From: Bacteroidales bacterium
GTDB lineage: Bacteria; Bacteroidota; Bacteroidia; Bacteroidales; UBA932
Assembly: GCA_017451395.1 (NCBI GenBank)
Contig: JAFSPR010000098.1
Coordinates: 34,952 to 98,951 of the forward strand
Reading direction: 5' to 3'
Length of the DNA stretch: 64,000 nucleotides
Shown: positions 9,627-20,321 of the stretch, piece by piece
Layout of the letters: each line of letters starts with the position of its first letter
Position numbering within the stretch: position 1 is the first letter of the stretch
Translations under genes and position numbers: made by a program
The notes under the pieces: generated by a model
Told to the model about the DNA's origin: nothing
Database searches by the model: none
What the model saw: only the letters and a program-made list of their open reading frames with translations

Positions 9627-10928
9627 ATGAGCGCATCTTCCGTAATGCTCCCTCCCCTTCCGGAGAGAATGAGACCAAAGACGCTGGATCAGTATGTGGG
9701 CCAGCGTCATCTGGTTGGAGAGGGCTGCGTATTGAGGAAGATGATAGAAAGCGGAAACCTTTCCTCTTTCATCCTCTGGGGCCCTCCGGGGGTTGGAAAG
9801 ACCACCCTTGCGCATATCATAGCGGAAACCCTTGACAGGGATTTCTATACGCTAAGCGCGGTTACTGCGGGCGTCAAGGACGTGAGGGATATCTTTGAGA
9901 AGGCCAGCAAGGGCTCCCTCTTCAACCAGAAAGGCGCTCCAATCCTTTTTATAGATGAGATCCACCGCTTCAACAAGGCCCAGCAGGATGCCCTTCTGGG
10001 GGCTGTTGAAACGGGTACGATAGTCCTTATCGGCGCAACCACGGAGAACCCCTCCTTCGAGGTTATCACTCCCCTTCTGTCCCGCTGCCAGGTTTTTGTG
10101 CTCAAATCCCTGGAACAGAAAGACCTGCAGGCGCTTCTTGACCGCGCACTCAGGGAGGATGTGCTCCTTAAGAACAAGAGCATAGATGTAAGGGAGACTC
10201 AGGCCCTTATGCGCTACAGCGGCGGAGACGCCCGTAAGCTCCTCAATGTACTGGAACTGGTCATAGACGCCCAGCCGGGTACCTCCCCCATCGTCATAGA
10301 CAACGCCACGGTGACCGCCTCCATCCAGGAGAATATGGCAATCTATGACAAGGACGGAGAGATGCACTATGATATAATATCGGCCTTTATAAAGAGCATA
10401 AGGGGCTCCGATCCAAACGCCGCCATATATTACCTCGCAAGGATGATAGACGGCGGTGAGGACCCCCTTTTCATTGCCCGGAGGCTGTGCCTCAGCGCAT
10501 CTGAGGATGTTGGCCTTGCAAATCCAAACGCGCTCCTTCTTGCCAACGCCTGTTTTGAGGTGGTTTCAAAGATAGGTATGCCGGAAGGCCGGATTCCCCT
10601 TGCCGAAACAACCGTCTATCTGGCGTCCTCCCCTAAGAGCAACGCCTCGTATATGGCCATAGAAAAGGCCCTGGCGGAGGTAAGGGAAAGCGGGAACCTT
10701 CCCGTCCCCCTCCCCATCAGGAACGCCCCTACAAAACTTATGGAGGAACTAGGCTACAGCGACGGCTACAAGTACGCCCACGACTACCCCGGTCATTTTT
10801 CCGATATGGAATTTATGCCAGATGCCCTGAAGGGCAAGGTTTTCTATGAACCTGCGGAAAACCGCCACGAGAACGTCCTCAAAGCCTATCTTGAGGCCTG
10901 CTGGCCTAAATACTATCAGAAAGGATAA
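9627..10928 (+). CDS. rarA: Replication-associated recombination AAA+ ATPase RarA
   Basis: The 433-residue product has Walker A GPPGVGKTT (53-60), Walker B ILFIDEIHRF (106-115) and the sensor-1 motif GATTENPSF, then the C-terminal MgsA/RarA oligomerisation region (SPKSNASYMAIEKAL). It belongs to the clamp-loader-like family that acts at stalled replication forks and on single-stranded DNA binding protein. Length matches the family. It shares a probable operon with the GNAT-like gene upstream and overlaps the convergent outer-membrane gene by 13 bp. Confidence 0.93.
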   Translation: MSASSVMLPPLPERMRPKTLDQYVGQRHLVGEGCVLRKMIESGNLSSFILWGPPGVGKTTLAHIIAETLDRDFYTLSAVTAGVKDVRDIFEKASKGSLFNQKGAPILFIDEIHRFNKAQQDALLGAVETGTIVLIGATTENPSFEVITPLLSRCQVFVLKSLEQKDLQALLDRALREDVLLKNKSIDVRETQALMRYSGGDARKLLNVLELVIDAQPGTSPIVIDNATVTASIQENMAIYDKDGEMHYDIISAFIKSIRGSDPNAAIYYLARMIDGGEDPLFIARRLCLSASEDVGLANPNALLLANACFEVVSKIGMPEGRIPLAETTVYLASSPKSNASYMAIEKALAEVRESGNLPVPLPIRNAPTKLMEELGYSDGYKYAHDYPGHFSDMEFMPDALKGKVFYEPAENRHENVLKAYLEACWPKYYQKG

Positions 10929-13129
10929 CCTACTCCAAAATGTATGGCGTAGGAGCCTCCGCCGAACCAATCGGCGGGGCCAAGCCAGCGGTAGCCTTCG
11001 TCGCGTCCGGGATCGTGAATTCGGAAGCCGCCGTCAAGGCGTACCAGGATTAGTCCGAAGTTCAGGCGGATGCCAAGTCCCCAGTCAAGGCCGATACCTT
11101 TCAGGGTTTCCATATTGAATCCAAAGATGCTGCCAGCCAAATCTTCATCGGGTTCATAATTGGGCCTGGGAAGGTCCCAGATATTACCTGCATCGGCAAA
11201 AAGGGCACCTTCAATTTTCCAGAATATGGGGAAACGGTATTCTACGTTGGCTTCCAGTTTCATTTCACCCACGGAACTGGGGATGGTGAAGAACTCCGAA
11301 TACAAAGTGCTTGTGCCGGGGCCCAGGGTCCTTGCCTGCCAGCCGCGCATAGAATAGGCTCCTCCTGCATAGAAGAGTTTTTCCAGAGGAACCGTGGAGG
11401 TTGCGGAATTGCCGTACGGGAAAGCGGCGCCTGCATTGAAATGAAGTGCCAGGGCATGTTTGTCCTCTTTTCCAAAGCGGAATGTCTTTCCAAGGTGTAA
11501 ATCCGCTCTCACGTATTGGGCATATGGTATAGTCCAGATGGTCCTTTCGTCAAATTCGTTCTGGGGAAGGATGTTGTTGAAAAGGCTCAGGGTGTTTCCG
11601 GAAAGGTCAAAGTTGAGTCTGGCGTAATGGAAGGGCCTTGTGGGCACCACGGAGTTGTCTGTGGTATAATACAGCATGGTGCTTATACCCATGTCGAACT
11701 TGTCCATGTAGGCGCCGGAGAGGACTATGTTATTGAATAGCTTTTCCAAAAAGTCATCAGAGGCGCCGAACAACCTAGTGACGTTCACTCTTATGGGGGT
11801 GAACTTGTATGAGAACCGGGAATTGAACCTTCCGGTGTAACTGAACTCCCCTGCTATTGCCTGACGTTTGAATTCAGGGCGGTCCTGGTAATTATAAGCA
11901 AGGGAAACCTCCGTCTTGGGGATGTATTTTCCCTTGAAGACCTTGGTGGGAAGGCCGATGAACTTGGGGAACAGGATACTTCCAGTGGCGCTTACTTCAG
12001 TTGAGTAGGCGTCGGACTTGGGGCGGAACTGGAAGTTGCCCTTGACGCCAAGGTTAAGCACTTCTCCCCCGTGGAATATGTTCCTGTGGTAATAAGTGAG
12101 TTGGGGCGATATGCCGAAGAGCGCCGTGGAATTGACTGATGCTTCCAAGTTTATCTTGAATCCCTGCAGGCCGGAGTTCCGGAGCGCGATGTTACAGTCT
12201 ACCTTTTCACCGGGGGCCTCGGAGGTGGTGATGTTCACGCCGGTGAGCATACCCACGTTGGAGAAACGGGAGTAAGTGGTGTTGATGACTTCCTCGTTGT
12301 AAAGGTCTCCGGGCCTGATGAGATTCAGCGTCTCAATGACTCCGGGGCGTATTTTCAGCCTCCGGGGCTTTGAGACCGTGAGTTCTCCGATGGTGTATTT
12401 CTTATGCTCCCTGGCCGATGCAGGGCTGTCTCCAAGGGCGAAGTCACGGATACTCATCTTCAGTTTTGCGTTGCCGTCACCTGAGAGGGTATCGGCCTCA
12501 AAGAGATAGTAACTCTTGCTGAAACCGTAGTAGCCTTTGGTGCGGAAATACGCGGCGCTTCTGTCGGCCTCCTTTTCGATTATTTCCTCGGAGAGGTACA
12601 TCCCCTCCTTCAGGGAAACGTTCTCAATGTCCTTGGTCCAGTCCTCCCTGAAAGTGCCGTAGGACGGGATGTCGTAGTCTATTGCGCTTATCTTGTAGCG
12701 CTTTCCAAGGGCAACGTAATAGGTTACATAGACCATTCTCTTGCTTACGCGGACGCTGCTTTCAACCACGGAGCCGTAGTAGCCGGTGAAACGGAGGTGG
12801 TTTGCTATGTTGTCTATTGTCTCGTCAACCTTGGAGGCGTCGTAGACCACGGGGGGGACGCCAAGTTTTCTGAAGAATCTCTGGAAACCGGTCTTCCCTT
12901 CCCCGCCCCAGTTGTATACCACAAGGGACGGGCTGGTGCCCAGCATCCAGGCGTTGGGCTTCTGGAGAAGGTATGCGGAGAGGTCCCCGGCGTTGTAGTT
13001 TTTGTCGTTGACCCGGATTTTGTTGGAGCGCAGAAGGTACTCGCCGTCACGTAAAGTTCTGGTGGTACTGCAGGATGCTATGGCAAGCGCGGCTGCCAAT
13101 GCAATAAATATGCGGCTCCTTGGTTTCAT
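10916..13129 (-). CDS. BamA/TamA-like outer-membrane protein with lipoprotein signal
   Basis: The ATG at 13129 is chosen because it opens a signal peptide with lipobox AIASC and because a -7 box sits at 13135-13142; a longer frame to 13171 would start upstream of that promoter. The 737-residue product carries POTRA-like repeats in the first half (for example KRYKISAIDY and KPRRLKIRPGVIETL). A 16-strand Omp85 barrel follows, with the conserved FYAGGAYSMRGWQARTLGPG (VRGF-type lid loop) and a C-terminal Phe. It probably inserts or translocates proteins or lipids at the outer membrane. Omp85 members with an N-terminal lipid anchor are known in Bacteroidota and are distinct from the essential BamA. 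Confidence 0.82.
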   Translation of the reverse strand: MKPRSRIFIALAAALAIASCSTTRTLRDGEYLLRSNKIRVNDKNYNAGDLSAYLLQKPNAWMLGTSPSLVVYNWGGEGKTGFQRFFRKLGVPPVVYDASKVDETIDNIANHLRFTGYYGSVVESSVRVSKRMVYVTYYVALGKRYKISAIDYDIPSYGTFREDWTKDIENVSLKEGMYLSEEIIEKEADRSAAYFRTKGYYGFSKSYYLFEADTLSGDGNAKLKMSIRDFALGDSPASAREHKKYTIGELTVSKPRRLKIRPGVIETLNLIRPGDLYNEEVINTTYSRFSNVGMLTGVNITTSEAPGEKVDCNIALRNSGLQGFKINLEASVNSTALFGISPQLTYYHRNIFHGGEVLNLGVKGNFQFRPKSDAYSTEVSATGSILFPKFIGLPTKVFKGKYIPKTEVSLAYNYQDRPEFKRQAIAGEFSYTGRFNSRFSYKFTPIRVNVTRLFGASDDFLEKLFNNIVLSGAYMDKFDMGISTMLYYTTDNSVVPTRPFHYARLNFDLSGNTLSLFNNILPQNEFDERTIWTIPYAQYVRADLHLGKTFRFGKEDKHALALHFNAGAAFPYGNSATSTVPLEKLFYAGGAYSMRGWQARTLGPGTSTLYSEFFTIPSSVGEMKLEANVEYRFPIFWKIEGALFADAGNIWDLPRPNYEPDEDLAGSIFGFNMETLKGIGLDWGLGIRLNFGLILVRLDGGFRIHDPGRDEGYRWLGPADWFGGGSYAIHFGVGYPF

Positions 13130-13134
13130 TCTTA

Positions 13135-13142
13135 CAAAATTA
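13135..13142 (-). promoter_or_regulatory. -7 box for the BamA/TamA-like gene
   Basis: TAATTTTG on the minus strand ends 5 nt from the chosen ATG (13129). It decides the start and implies a nearly leaderless transcript. Confidence 0.5.
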
Positions 13143-13156
13143 ATACTTTTTTTCCG

Positions 13157-13164
13157 TATATTTG
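13157..13164 (+). promoter_or_regulatory. -7 box for speA
   Basis: TATATTTG lies 35 nt before the speA ATG, back to back with the minus-strand box at 13135-13142. Confidence 0.6.
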
Positions 13165-13199
13165 CATTCACTACTTACTAAAGGCAAAACCATACGCTG

Positions 13200-14597
13200 A
13201 TGAAAAACAAGTACATTGACCTTATAGATCAAACCTTCGACTTCCCCCAGGACGAATTTATGGTGGTGGACGGAAATCTGATGTTCAATGACATTGACAT
13301 TATGGAAATCATTGAGAAGTACGGTACTCCCCTAAAACTCACCTACCTTCCCAAGATTTCATCCCAGATCCAGAGGGCCAAGCGCCTTTTCAAGGTTGCC
13401 ATGGCCAAGGCGGATTACCAGGGAAAGTACCATTACAGTTACTGCACCAAGAGTTCACAGTTTGCCTTTGTGGTGCACGAGGCCCTGAAAAACGACATCC
13501 ATCTGGAAACTTCATCGGCCTATGACCTTGACCTCATGCAGGCCCTGGAGAAGGACGGTTCCGTGGACAAGAGCAAGATCTATGTCATCTGCAACGGCTT
13601 CAAGCGCCCCCAGTACATAGAGAACATCGCCAAACTACGCAAGGACGGCTGGCTCAACATAATCCCCGTGCTTGACAACAAGAACGAGTTCGAGGATCTG
13701 GCCGATTTAATTGAGGAGGAGACCATGATGGGCATCCGCATAGCATCCGAAGAGGAGCCCAACTTTGATTTCTACACATCACGCCTTGGAATCCGTTACT
13801 CTGATATAGTGAAGTTCTACAAGGACACGGTGGCAAAGTATCCCAATTTCCACCTCAAGATGCTGCACTTCTTCATAAACACCGGCATCCGTGACACCGC
13901 ATACTACTGGAACGAACTCTCAAAGTGCGTGAAGGTGTACTGCGAACTCAAGGCCATCTGCCCGGAACTTGACAGCCTTAATATAGGCGGCGGCCTTCCC
14001 AACAAGACTTCCCTGGCCCAGGACTTCGACTACGAGTACATGGTGGAGGAAATCATCAACCAGATCAAGGTCACCTGCAACGCTTACGGCGTTCCGGAGC
14101 CCGATATCTTCACGGAATTCGGCAGTTTCACCGTTGGAGAGAGCGGCGCCACCATCTTCAAGATCCTGGACATCAAGCAGCAGAACGACCGCGAGAAGTG
14201 GTATATGATTGACAACTCCTTTATGACCTGCCTGCCTGACACCTGGGGCCTTAACCAGCGTTTCATCCTCCTTCCCGTGAACAAGTGGAACGACGAATAC
14301 CAGAGGGTGTTCCTGGGCGGTCTCACCTGCGACAGCCAGGACTTCTATAATGCCGACTACCACGCCAACGCAATCTTCCTGCCCACCATCCGCAGCCGCA
14401 GGGAAAACCTCTACATAGGCTTTTTCCACACCGGCGCCTATCAGGAAGCCATTTCCGGTTACGGCGGCATCAAGCACTGCCTCATGCCTTCTCCTAAGCA
14501 CATACTCATAGATCGTGACAAGGAAGGCAACCTGGTCACCTCCGTCTTCGCGGAAGAACAGACCGCCGAATCAATGCTTAAGACTTTAGGGTATTAG
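13200..14597 (+). CDS. speA: Arginine decarboxylase, short Bacteroidota type
   Basis: The 465-residue product is a fold-III PLP-dependent decarboxylase. An alanine-racemase-like barrel carries the PLP lysine in YCTKSS (about residue 83), and later motifs include SLNIGGGLP, FTEFGSFTVGESG and GGYGGIKHC. It closely matches, from memory, flavobacterial proteins of about 465 residues annotated as arginine decarboxylase, which lack the insert of the 630-residue SpeA. It would convert arginine to agmatine for polyamine synthesis. Diaminopimelate or carboxynorspermidine decarboxylase are alternatives that share the fold, but the N-terminal pattern fits the arginine group better. The TAG stop overlaps the next start (TAGTG). 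Confidence 0.8.
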   Translation: MKNKYIDLIDQTFDFPQDEFMVVDGNLMFNDIDIMEIIEKYGTPLKLTYLPKISSQIQRAKRLFKVAMAKADYQGKYHYSYCTKSSQFAFVVHEALKNDIHLETSSAYDLDLMQALEKDGSVDKSKIYVICNGFKRPQYIENIAKLRKDGWLNIIPVLDNKNEFEDLADLIEEETMMGIRIASEEEPNFDFYTSRLGIRYSDIVKFYKDTVAKYPNFHLKMLHFFINTGIRDTAYYWNELSKCVKVYCELKAICPELDSLNIGGGLPNKTSLAQDFDYEYMVEEIINQIKVTCNAYGVPEPDIFTEFGSFTVGESGATIFKILDIKQQNDREKWYMIDNSFMTCLPDTWGLNQRFILLPVNKWNDEYQRVFLGGLTCDSQDFYNADYHANAIFLPTIRSRRENLYIGFFHTGAYQEAISGYGGIKHCLMPSPKHILIDRDKEGNLVTSVFAEEQTAESMLKTLGY

Positions 14598-15307
14598 TGG
14601 TTACAAATGCGGAAATAAAGTTCGTTAAGTCACTGTCACAGAAGAAATTCAGGGACAGTGAGGGGCTTTTTGTGGTGGAAGGTGAGAAGATGGTGCAGGA
14701 AGCGCTGAAATCCGGTTTTGAGGTTGAGAGGGTGTACAGGAAAGAGGAGATAGGTGAAGCCGCAATGGAGCGTATATCGGCCCTTTCATCCCCTTCCCCG
14801 GTGCTGGCACTTGTGAGAAAGCCCCAGGTGGCATTCAAGGCTCCTTCCGAGGGTCTTTACCTGGCGCTTGACGGAATAAGGGATCCGGGAAATCTGGGTA
14901 CAATCCTTAGAATTGCAGACTGGTTCGGCATAGATGCCGTTTATGCCTCTGAAGATACTGTGGAACTGTATAATCCCAAGGTGGTGCAGTCTACCATGGG
15001 TGCGATTTTCCGCATCCCGTTCTATACAACTGATATTCCTTCACTGTGCTCTTCTTATCCCTGCAAGGTGTACGGCACCTTCCTTGACGGGGAGAATATG
15101 TACAGGAAGGAGCTTTCGGCCACGGGAATCATCGTTATCGGCAACGAGGCCAATGGGATATCGGCGGAGACCGCAGCTTGCGTGACGGACCGCCTGTTCA
15201 TCCCTCCCTATCCGGCTGATGACCCAGGTTCCGAATCCCTAAACGCCGCAGTCGCCACCGCCGTTACCGTGGCTGAGTTCCGCCGACAAATTAGCCGTAA
15301 GTGTTAA
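14597..15307 (+). CDS. SpoU/TrmH-family RNA 2'-O-methyltransferase
   Basis: The start is a GTG overlapping the TAG stop of speA by one base; it gives the usual N-terminus with FVVEGEKMVQE. The 236-residue product has an N-terminal L30e-like RNA-binding domain (about 1-90) and a C-terminal SPOUT domain. SPOUT knot motifs are LDGIRDPGNLGTI, IVIGNEANGIS and SESLNAAVATAV. It should transfer a methyl group from SAM to a ribose 2'-OH in rRNA or tRNA; the exact nucleotide (for example RlmB-like) cannot be told. Translational coupling with arginine decarboxylase looks incidental in function. A strong palindromic terminator follows. Confidence 0.86.
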   Translation: MVTNAEIKFVKSLSQKKFRDSEGLFVVEGEKMVQEALKSGFEVERVYRKEEIGEAAMERISALSSPSPVLALVRKPQVAFKAPSEGLYLALDGIRDPGNLGTILRIADWFGIDAVYASEDTVELYNPKVVQSTMGAIFRIPFYTTDIPSLCSSYPCKVYGTFLDGENMYRKELSATGIIVIGNEANGISAETAACVTDRLFIPPYPADDPGSESLNAAVATAVTVAEFRRQISRKC

Positions 15308-15325
15308 AGTGCTGTAAATCAGGTG

Positions 15326-15373
15326 ATTATAAGAATTACTCCCGGCCGTTTTGCCGGGAGTAATTCTTATAAA
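15326..15373. terminator. Bidirectional palindromic terminator
   Basis: A perfect 20-bp inverted repeat (15327-15346 with 15353-15372) around a 6-nt loop, rich in A/T at the outer ends and C/G next to the loop. The flanking T or A tracts let it work from both strands between convergent genes ending at 15307 and 15418. Confidence 0.75.
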
Positions 15374-15417
15374 ATGCTGATAATTAATCATTTGCCGAAA
15401 ACGCCCGACTGCAGATG

Positions 15418-16821
15418 TTATTGAACTGCTATCAAGGCGTAGCCAAAGGCTTTCACCGATACGCTGTAGACGGTGCGGACGGCTTTAATTCCCAGGTAAT
15501 CAAGTGCTTCCGTGGGTATCCTAAGCGTGATTTCGGCCTCAGGGCCGAAGTTTGCCGCTATGAGGAAGGTATTGGAACCGTCTGAACGCAACCAGGCAAA
15601 ATGGCGGTCAGGATTGAAGCCGCCGTCCTGGCAGTAGCAGAGGTCGAAGGTCTTGCCCTCACGGAAAGCGGGCTCCCGGGCAATCTTAAGGAGTTCACGG
15701 TATGCCGGAAGCACATTTTCGGAGGGGCCGAAGTGCTTTGCGCTCCAGTCGAAGATGGAAGTCCGGCCATCCCGGCCGCTGAAACCTTCGGCATCCATTC
15801 CCCTCTCCCCTGTCTCCTGCCCGAAATACAGCATGAAAGGAGCAGTGTTGAGAAGCATGCTTACGGCAAGGGCGGCGTTAGCTTTCTCCGGGCTTCCGCA
15901 GAAGAAATCCGACGCAATGCGCTGCTCATCGTGATTCTCCAGGAAATTGAGCATATACGGCTGGAGGTCCCCCAGGAACTGCCAGTCGCGGGTGATTCCC
16001 GTAGCCGATGCTCCGCTGCACGAAACCGTCCTCAGGGTATCGTAGAGGCCGCATTTGTCATAGAGAAGGTCAAAGCCAACCTCCTCCACGTACATACGGT
16101 ATTTGTCCTTCTGGTACACCTCTGCGATAAAGATTATTCCCGGGAATTCCTGCTTGATCTCCCCTATGAGCCACTGCATGAACTGAGGCGGCACCATCTC
16201 CACCATGTCGCAGCGGAAGCCGTCCACGCCCTTGAGGGCCCAGAAGCGCACTATGTCATACATCTTGTCCCAGGTGCGGGTGTGGAAGTCGCAGTAGTTT
16301 ATGCGCACGGTCTCCCACCAGTCGTTGATATCCGGGGCTGGGGTAAACGCGTTTCCGGAAGCCTTGGCGGGGACTTCCTTATAGTTGGTTTTTGCAGGAA
16401 GTTTCAGTTCCTTTCCGGGATAATAGAAGAAGTCGTTTTCCGCTTTCCAGTGGACGGTTTTGTCGTCCTCCTTTCCAAGGTTCACGTTTTCCCTGGCAAC
16501 GTGGTTTGGAACAAAGTCTATGACTACTTTCAGGCCTGCCTTGTGAGTCCTTTCAACCAGTTCAAGGAATTCTTGCATTCGGTTATCCGAATTATCTGCA
16601 AGATAAGCGTTTACGTCATAGTAATCCACAATGGCGTAGGGACTTCCGGCATCCCCTTTAACCACCTTTTCCGTAGCCGATGTAGCGTGGCGGATAATAC
16701 CCGTGTACCAGATATAATGGACACCGAGCCCCTTGACATATTCAAGGGACCCGGCGTCAATTGATGAGAATTTACCATTTCCCCAAAGCCTTGGGAGCAT
16801 CTGGTAAATGACGGATTTCAT
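15418..16821 (-). CDS. Cytoplasmic GH13 alpha-amylase-family glycosidase
   Basis: The 467-residue TIM-barrel enzyme shows all GH13 regions: DFVPNH (102-107), GFRCDMVEMV with nucleophile D205, IAEVY with acid/base E234, and NHD with D298. There is no signal peptide, so the substrate is probably an internal alpha-glucan or maltodextrin. A C-terminal beta domain of about 90 residues follows the barrel. The start is 1 bp after the pfp stop on the same strand, so the two genes form an operon linking glucan breakdown with glycolysis. The exact specificity (amylase, glucanotransferase or similar) is not resolvable by eye. Confidence 0.85.
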   Translation of the reverse strand: MKSVIYQMLPRLWGNGKFSSIDAGSLEYVKGLGVHYIWYTGIIRHATSATEKVVKGDAGSPYAIVDYYDVNAYLADNSDNRMQEFLELVERTHKAGLKVVIDFVPNHVARENVNLGKEDDKTVHWKAENDFFYYPGKELKLPAKTNYKEVPAKASGNAFTPAPDINDWWETVRINYCDFHTRTWDKMYDIVRFWALKGVDGFRCDMVEMVPPQFMQWLIGEIKQEFPGIIFIAEVYQKDKYRMYVEEVGFDLLYDKCGLYDTLRTVSCSGASATGITRDWQFLGDLQPYMLNFLENHDEQRIASDFFCGSPEKANAALAVSMLLNTAPFMLYFGQETGERGMDAEGFSGRDGRTSIFDWSAKHFGPSENVLPAYRELLKIAREPAFREGKTFDLCYCQDGGFNPDRHFAWLRSDGSNTFLIAANFGPEAEITLRIPTEALDYLGIKAVRTVYSVSVKAFGYALIAVQ

Positions 16822-16822
16822 A

Positions 16823-18052
16823 CTACCAGTTCAGGATCTTGCGGAAGTCGTATTCCTCGGGATTGGGAACGTACTTCTTTGCAGCCTCGTAGTCTGCGGG
16901 AGTGATGAAGTGGCAGAGGTGATTGAAGTAGTTCTGGGCGATGCCGCCGTCAATTGCAACCCTGCGCGGAGGAATCTTTCCGTCTGCGCCCTGGAGGTCC
17001 TTCAGGTACAGGGGCTTGGCCTCTCCGAAGGCGTCTACGTATACCATACAGCCTGTTTCACCCTTTTTGAAGAGTTCATATGCGCCCATTGCAAGTTCAC
17101 TGCAGTAAGTGAGGTCAAATGCGATGGGATCCTGGCAGCGGACGTCGTAGCCGATCTCCACGGGACGGGTCTTGACCTTGAGGCCGATAGCCTTGAACTT
17201 CTTCTCAAGGATGTCGTTGAAAAGGACGGCATTGGAGATTTTGCCGAGCTCAGGATGGCCGTGTTCGTCGTAGGTCATGGAAACGCCGGCGTTCTTGATT
17301 TCCTGGGGATCAAGGTCATGGAAAACGCCCTCTGCAACTACCACGGTGCCGTAAGGGATGCCAAGGATGTTGCGCTTGAGGATGGCGGAAAGGGCAAGGT
17401 TCACAATCTTGTCAAGGGTGATTTCCGTCTTGTTGAACATCTCGGGGATGATGGTCATAGGGCAGTGGGTTGCCTCGCCGATACCAAGGGCAAGGTGACC
17501 TGCGCTGCGTCCCATAGCGCTGATGATGAGCCAGTTGCCGCTGGTGCGGGCATCCTCATACACGGTGCGTGCAAGGTGCGCGCCCTCGTCCTTTGCGCTG
17601 TTGAAGCCGAAGGTGGGGGTGTTATTGGGCAGAGGAAGGTCGTTGTCGATGGTCTTGGGGACGTGGATGTTGTGGATGGGATACTTCTTTGCCTCAAGGA
17701 ACTTTGCGATGCGGTTTGCGGTAGAAGCAGTATCGTCACCACCAACTGTTACAAGGAGCTTGATGTTGTTGTCCTGGAAAAGGCCCAGGTTGAAGTTCTC
17801 CTCAAAGTCTTTGTCCGTGGGTTTGAAACGGCTCATCTGGAGGTAGGAACCGCCGCGGTTGAAGTAGGCATCGGCCTTGAAGAAATCTATGTCCTCGGTG
17901 CGGGGGCTCTTGGAGAAAAGCCCGCTGTAACCGCCGTGAAGGCCGATTACACGGTAACCGTTTGAAAGGAAAGTCTTTGCGACAGACATTACGACGGTGT
18001 TCATACCCGGGGCCGGGCCGCCGCCACAGAGGATAATGATAGAATCTTTCAT
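16823..18052 (-). CDS. pfp: Pyrophosphate-dependent 6-phosphofructokinase
   Basis: The 409-residue product is a group II phosphofructokinase. It has GGDDT (104-108) and PKTIDND (132-138); the second Asp and the Lys are established marks of PPi rather than ATP use, where ATP enzymes show GGDGS and PGTIDND. It interconverts fructose 6-phosphate and fructose 1,6-bisphosphate, reversibly with PPi/Pi. It heads an operon with the GH13 gene and has its own promoter at 18095-18102, giving a leader of roughly 40 nt. Length fits the short, non-plant PPi-PFK type. Confidence 0.88.
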   Translation of the reverse strand: MKDSIIILCGGGPAPGMNTVVMSVAKTFLSNGYRVIGLHGGYSGLFSKSPRTEDIDFFKADAYFNRGGSYLQMSRFKPTDKDFEENFNLGLFQDNNIKLLVTVGGDDTASTANRIAKFLEAKKYPIHNIHVPKTIDNDLPLPNNTPTFGFNSAKDEGAHLARTVYEDARTSGNWLIISAMGRSAGHLALGIGEATHCPMTIIPEMFNKTEITLDKIVNLALSAILKRNILGIPYGTVVVAEGVFHDLDPQEIKNAGVSMTYDEHGHPELGKISNAVLFNDILEKKFKAIGLKVKTRPVEIGYDVRCQDPIAFDLTYCSELAMGAYELFKKGETGCMVYVDAFGEAKPLYLKDLQGADGKIPPRRVAIDGGIAQNYFNHLCHFITPADYEAAKKYVPNPEEYDFRKILNW

Positions 18053-18094
18053 AAGTGCAATTTATGTTTTGTAAAATACTTTCTTTAAATCATA

Positions 18095-18102
18095 CAAAGA
18101 TA
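18095..18102 (-). promoter_or_regulatory. -7 box for pfp-GH13 operon
   Basis: TATCTTTG on the minus strand, 42 nt from the pfp ATG, in the 113-bp divergent gap to ligA. Confidence 0.6.
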
Positions 18103-18123
18103 GTAAGAATTAACGTGATTTGA

Positions 18124-20319
<2,196 letters not shown>

Positions 20320-20321
20320 AG

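Noticed and set aside
13130-13171. Longer N-terminus for the BamA/TamA-like gene
   Set aside because: It starts upstream of its own -7 box and would place 14 residues before a good lipoprotein signal.
15601-17965. Long plus-strand frames opposite the GH13 and pfp genes (387 and 385 residues)
   Set aside because: They mirror the reading frames of two well-identified minus-strand genes and show no family motifs.
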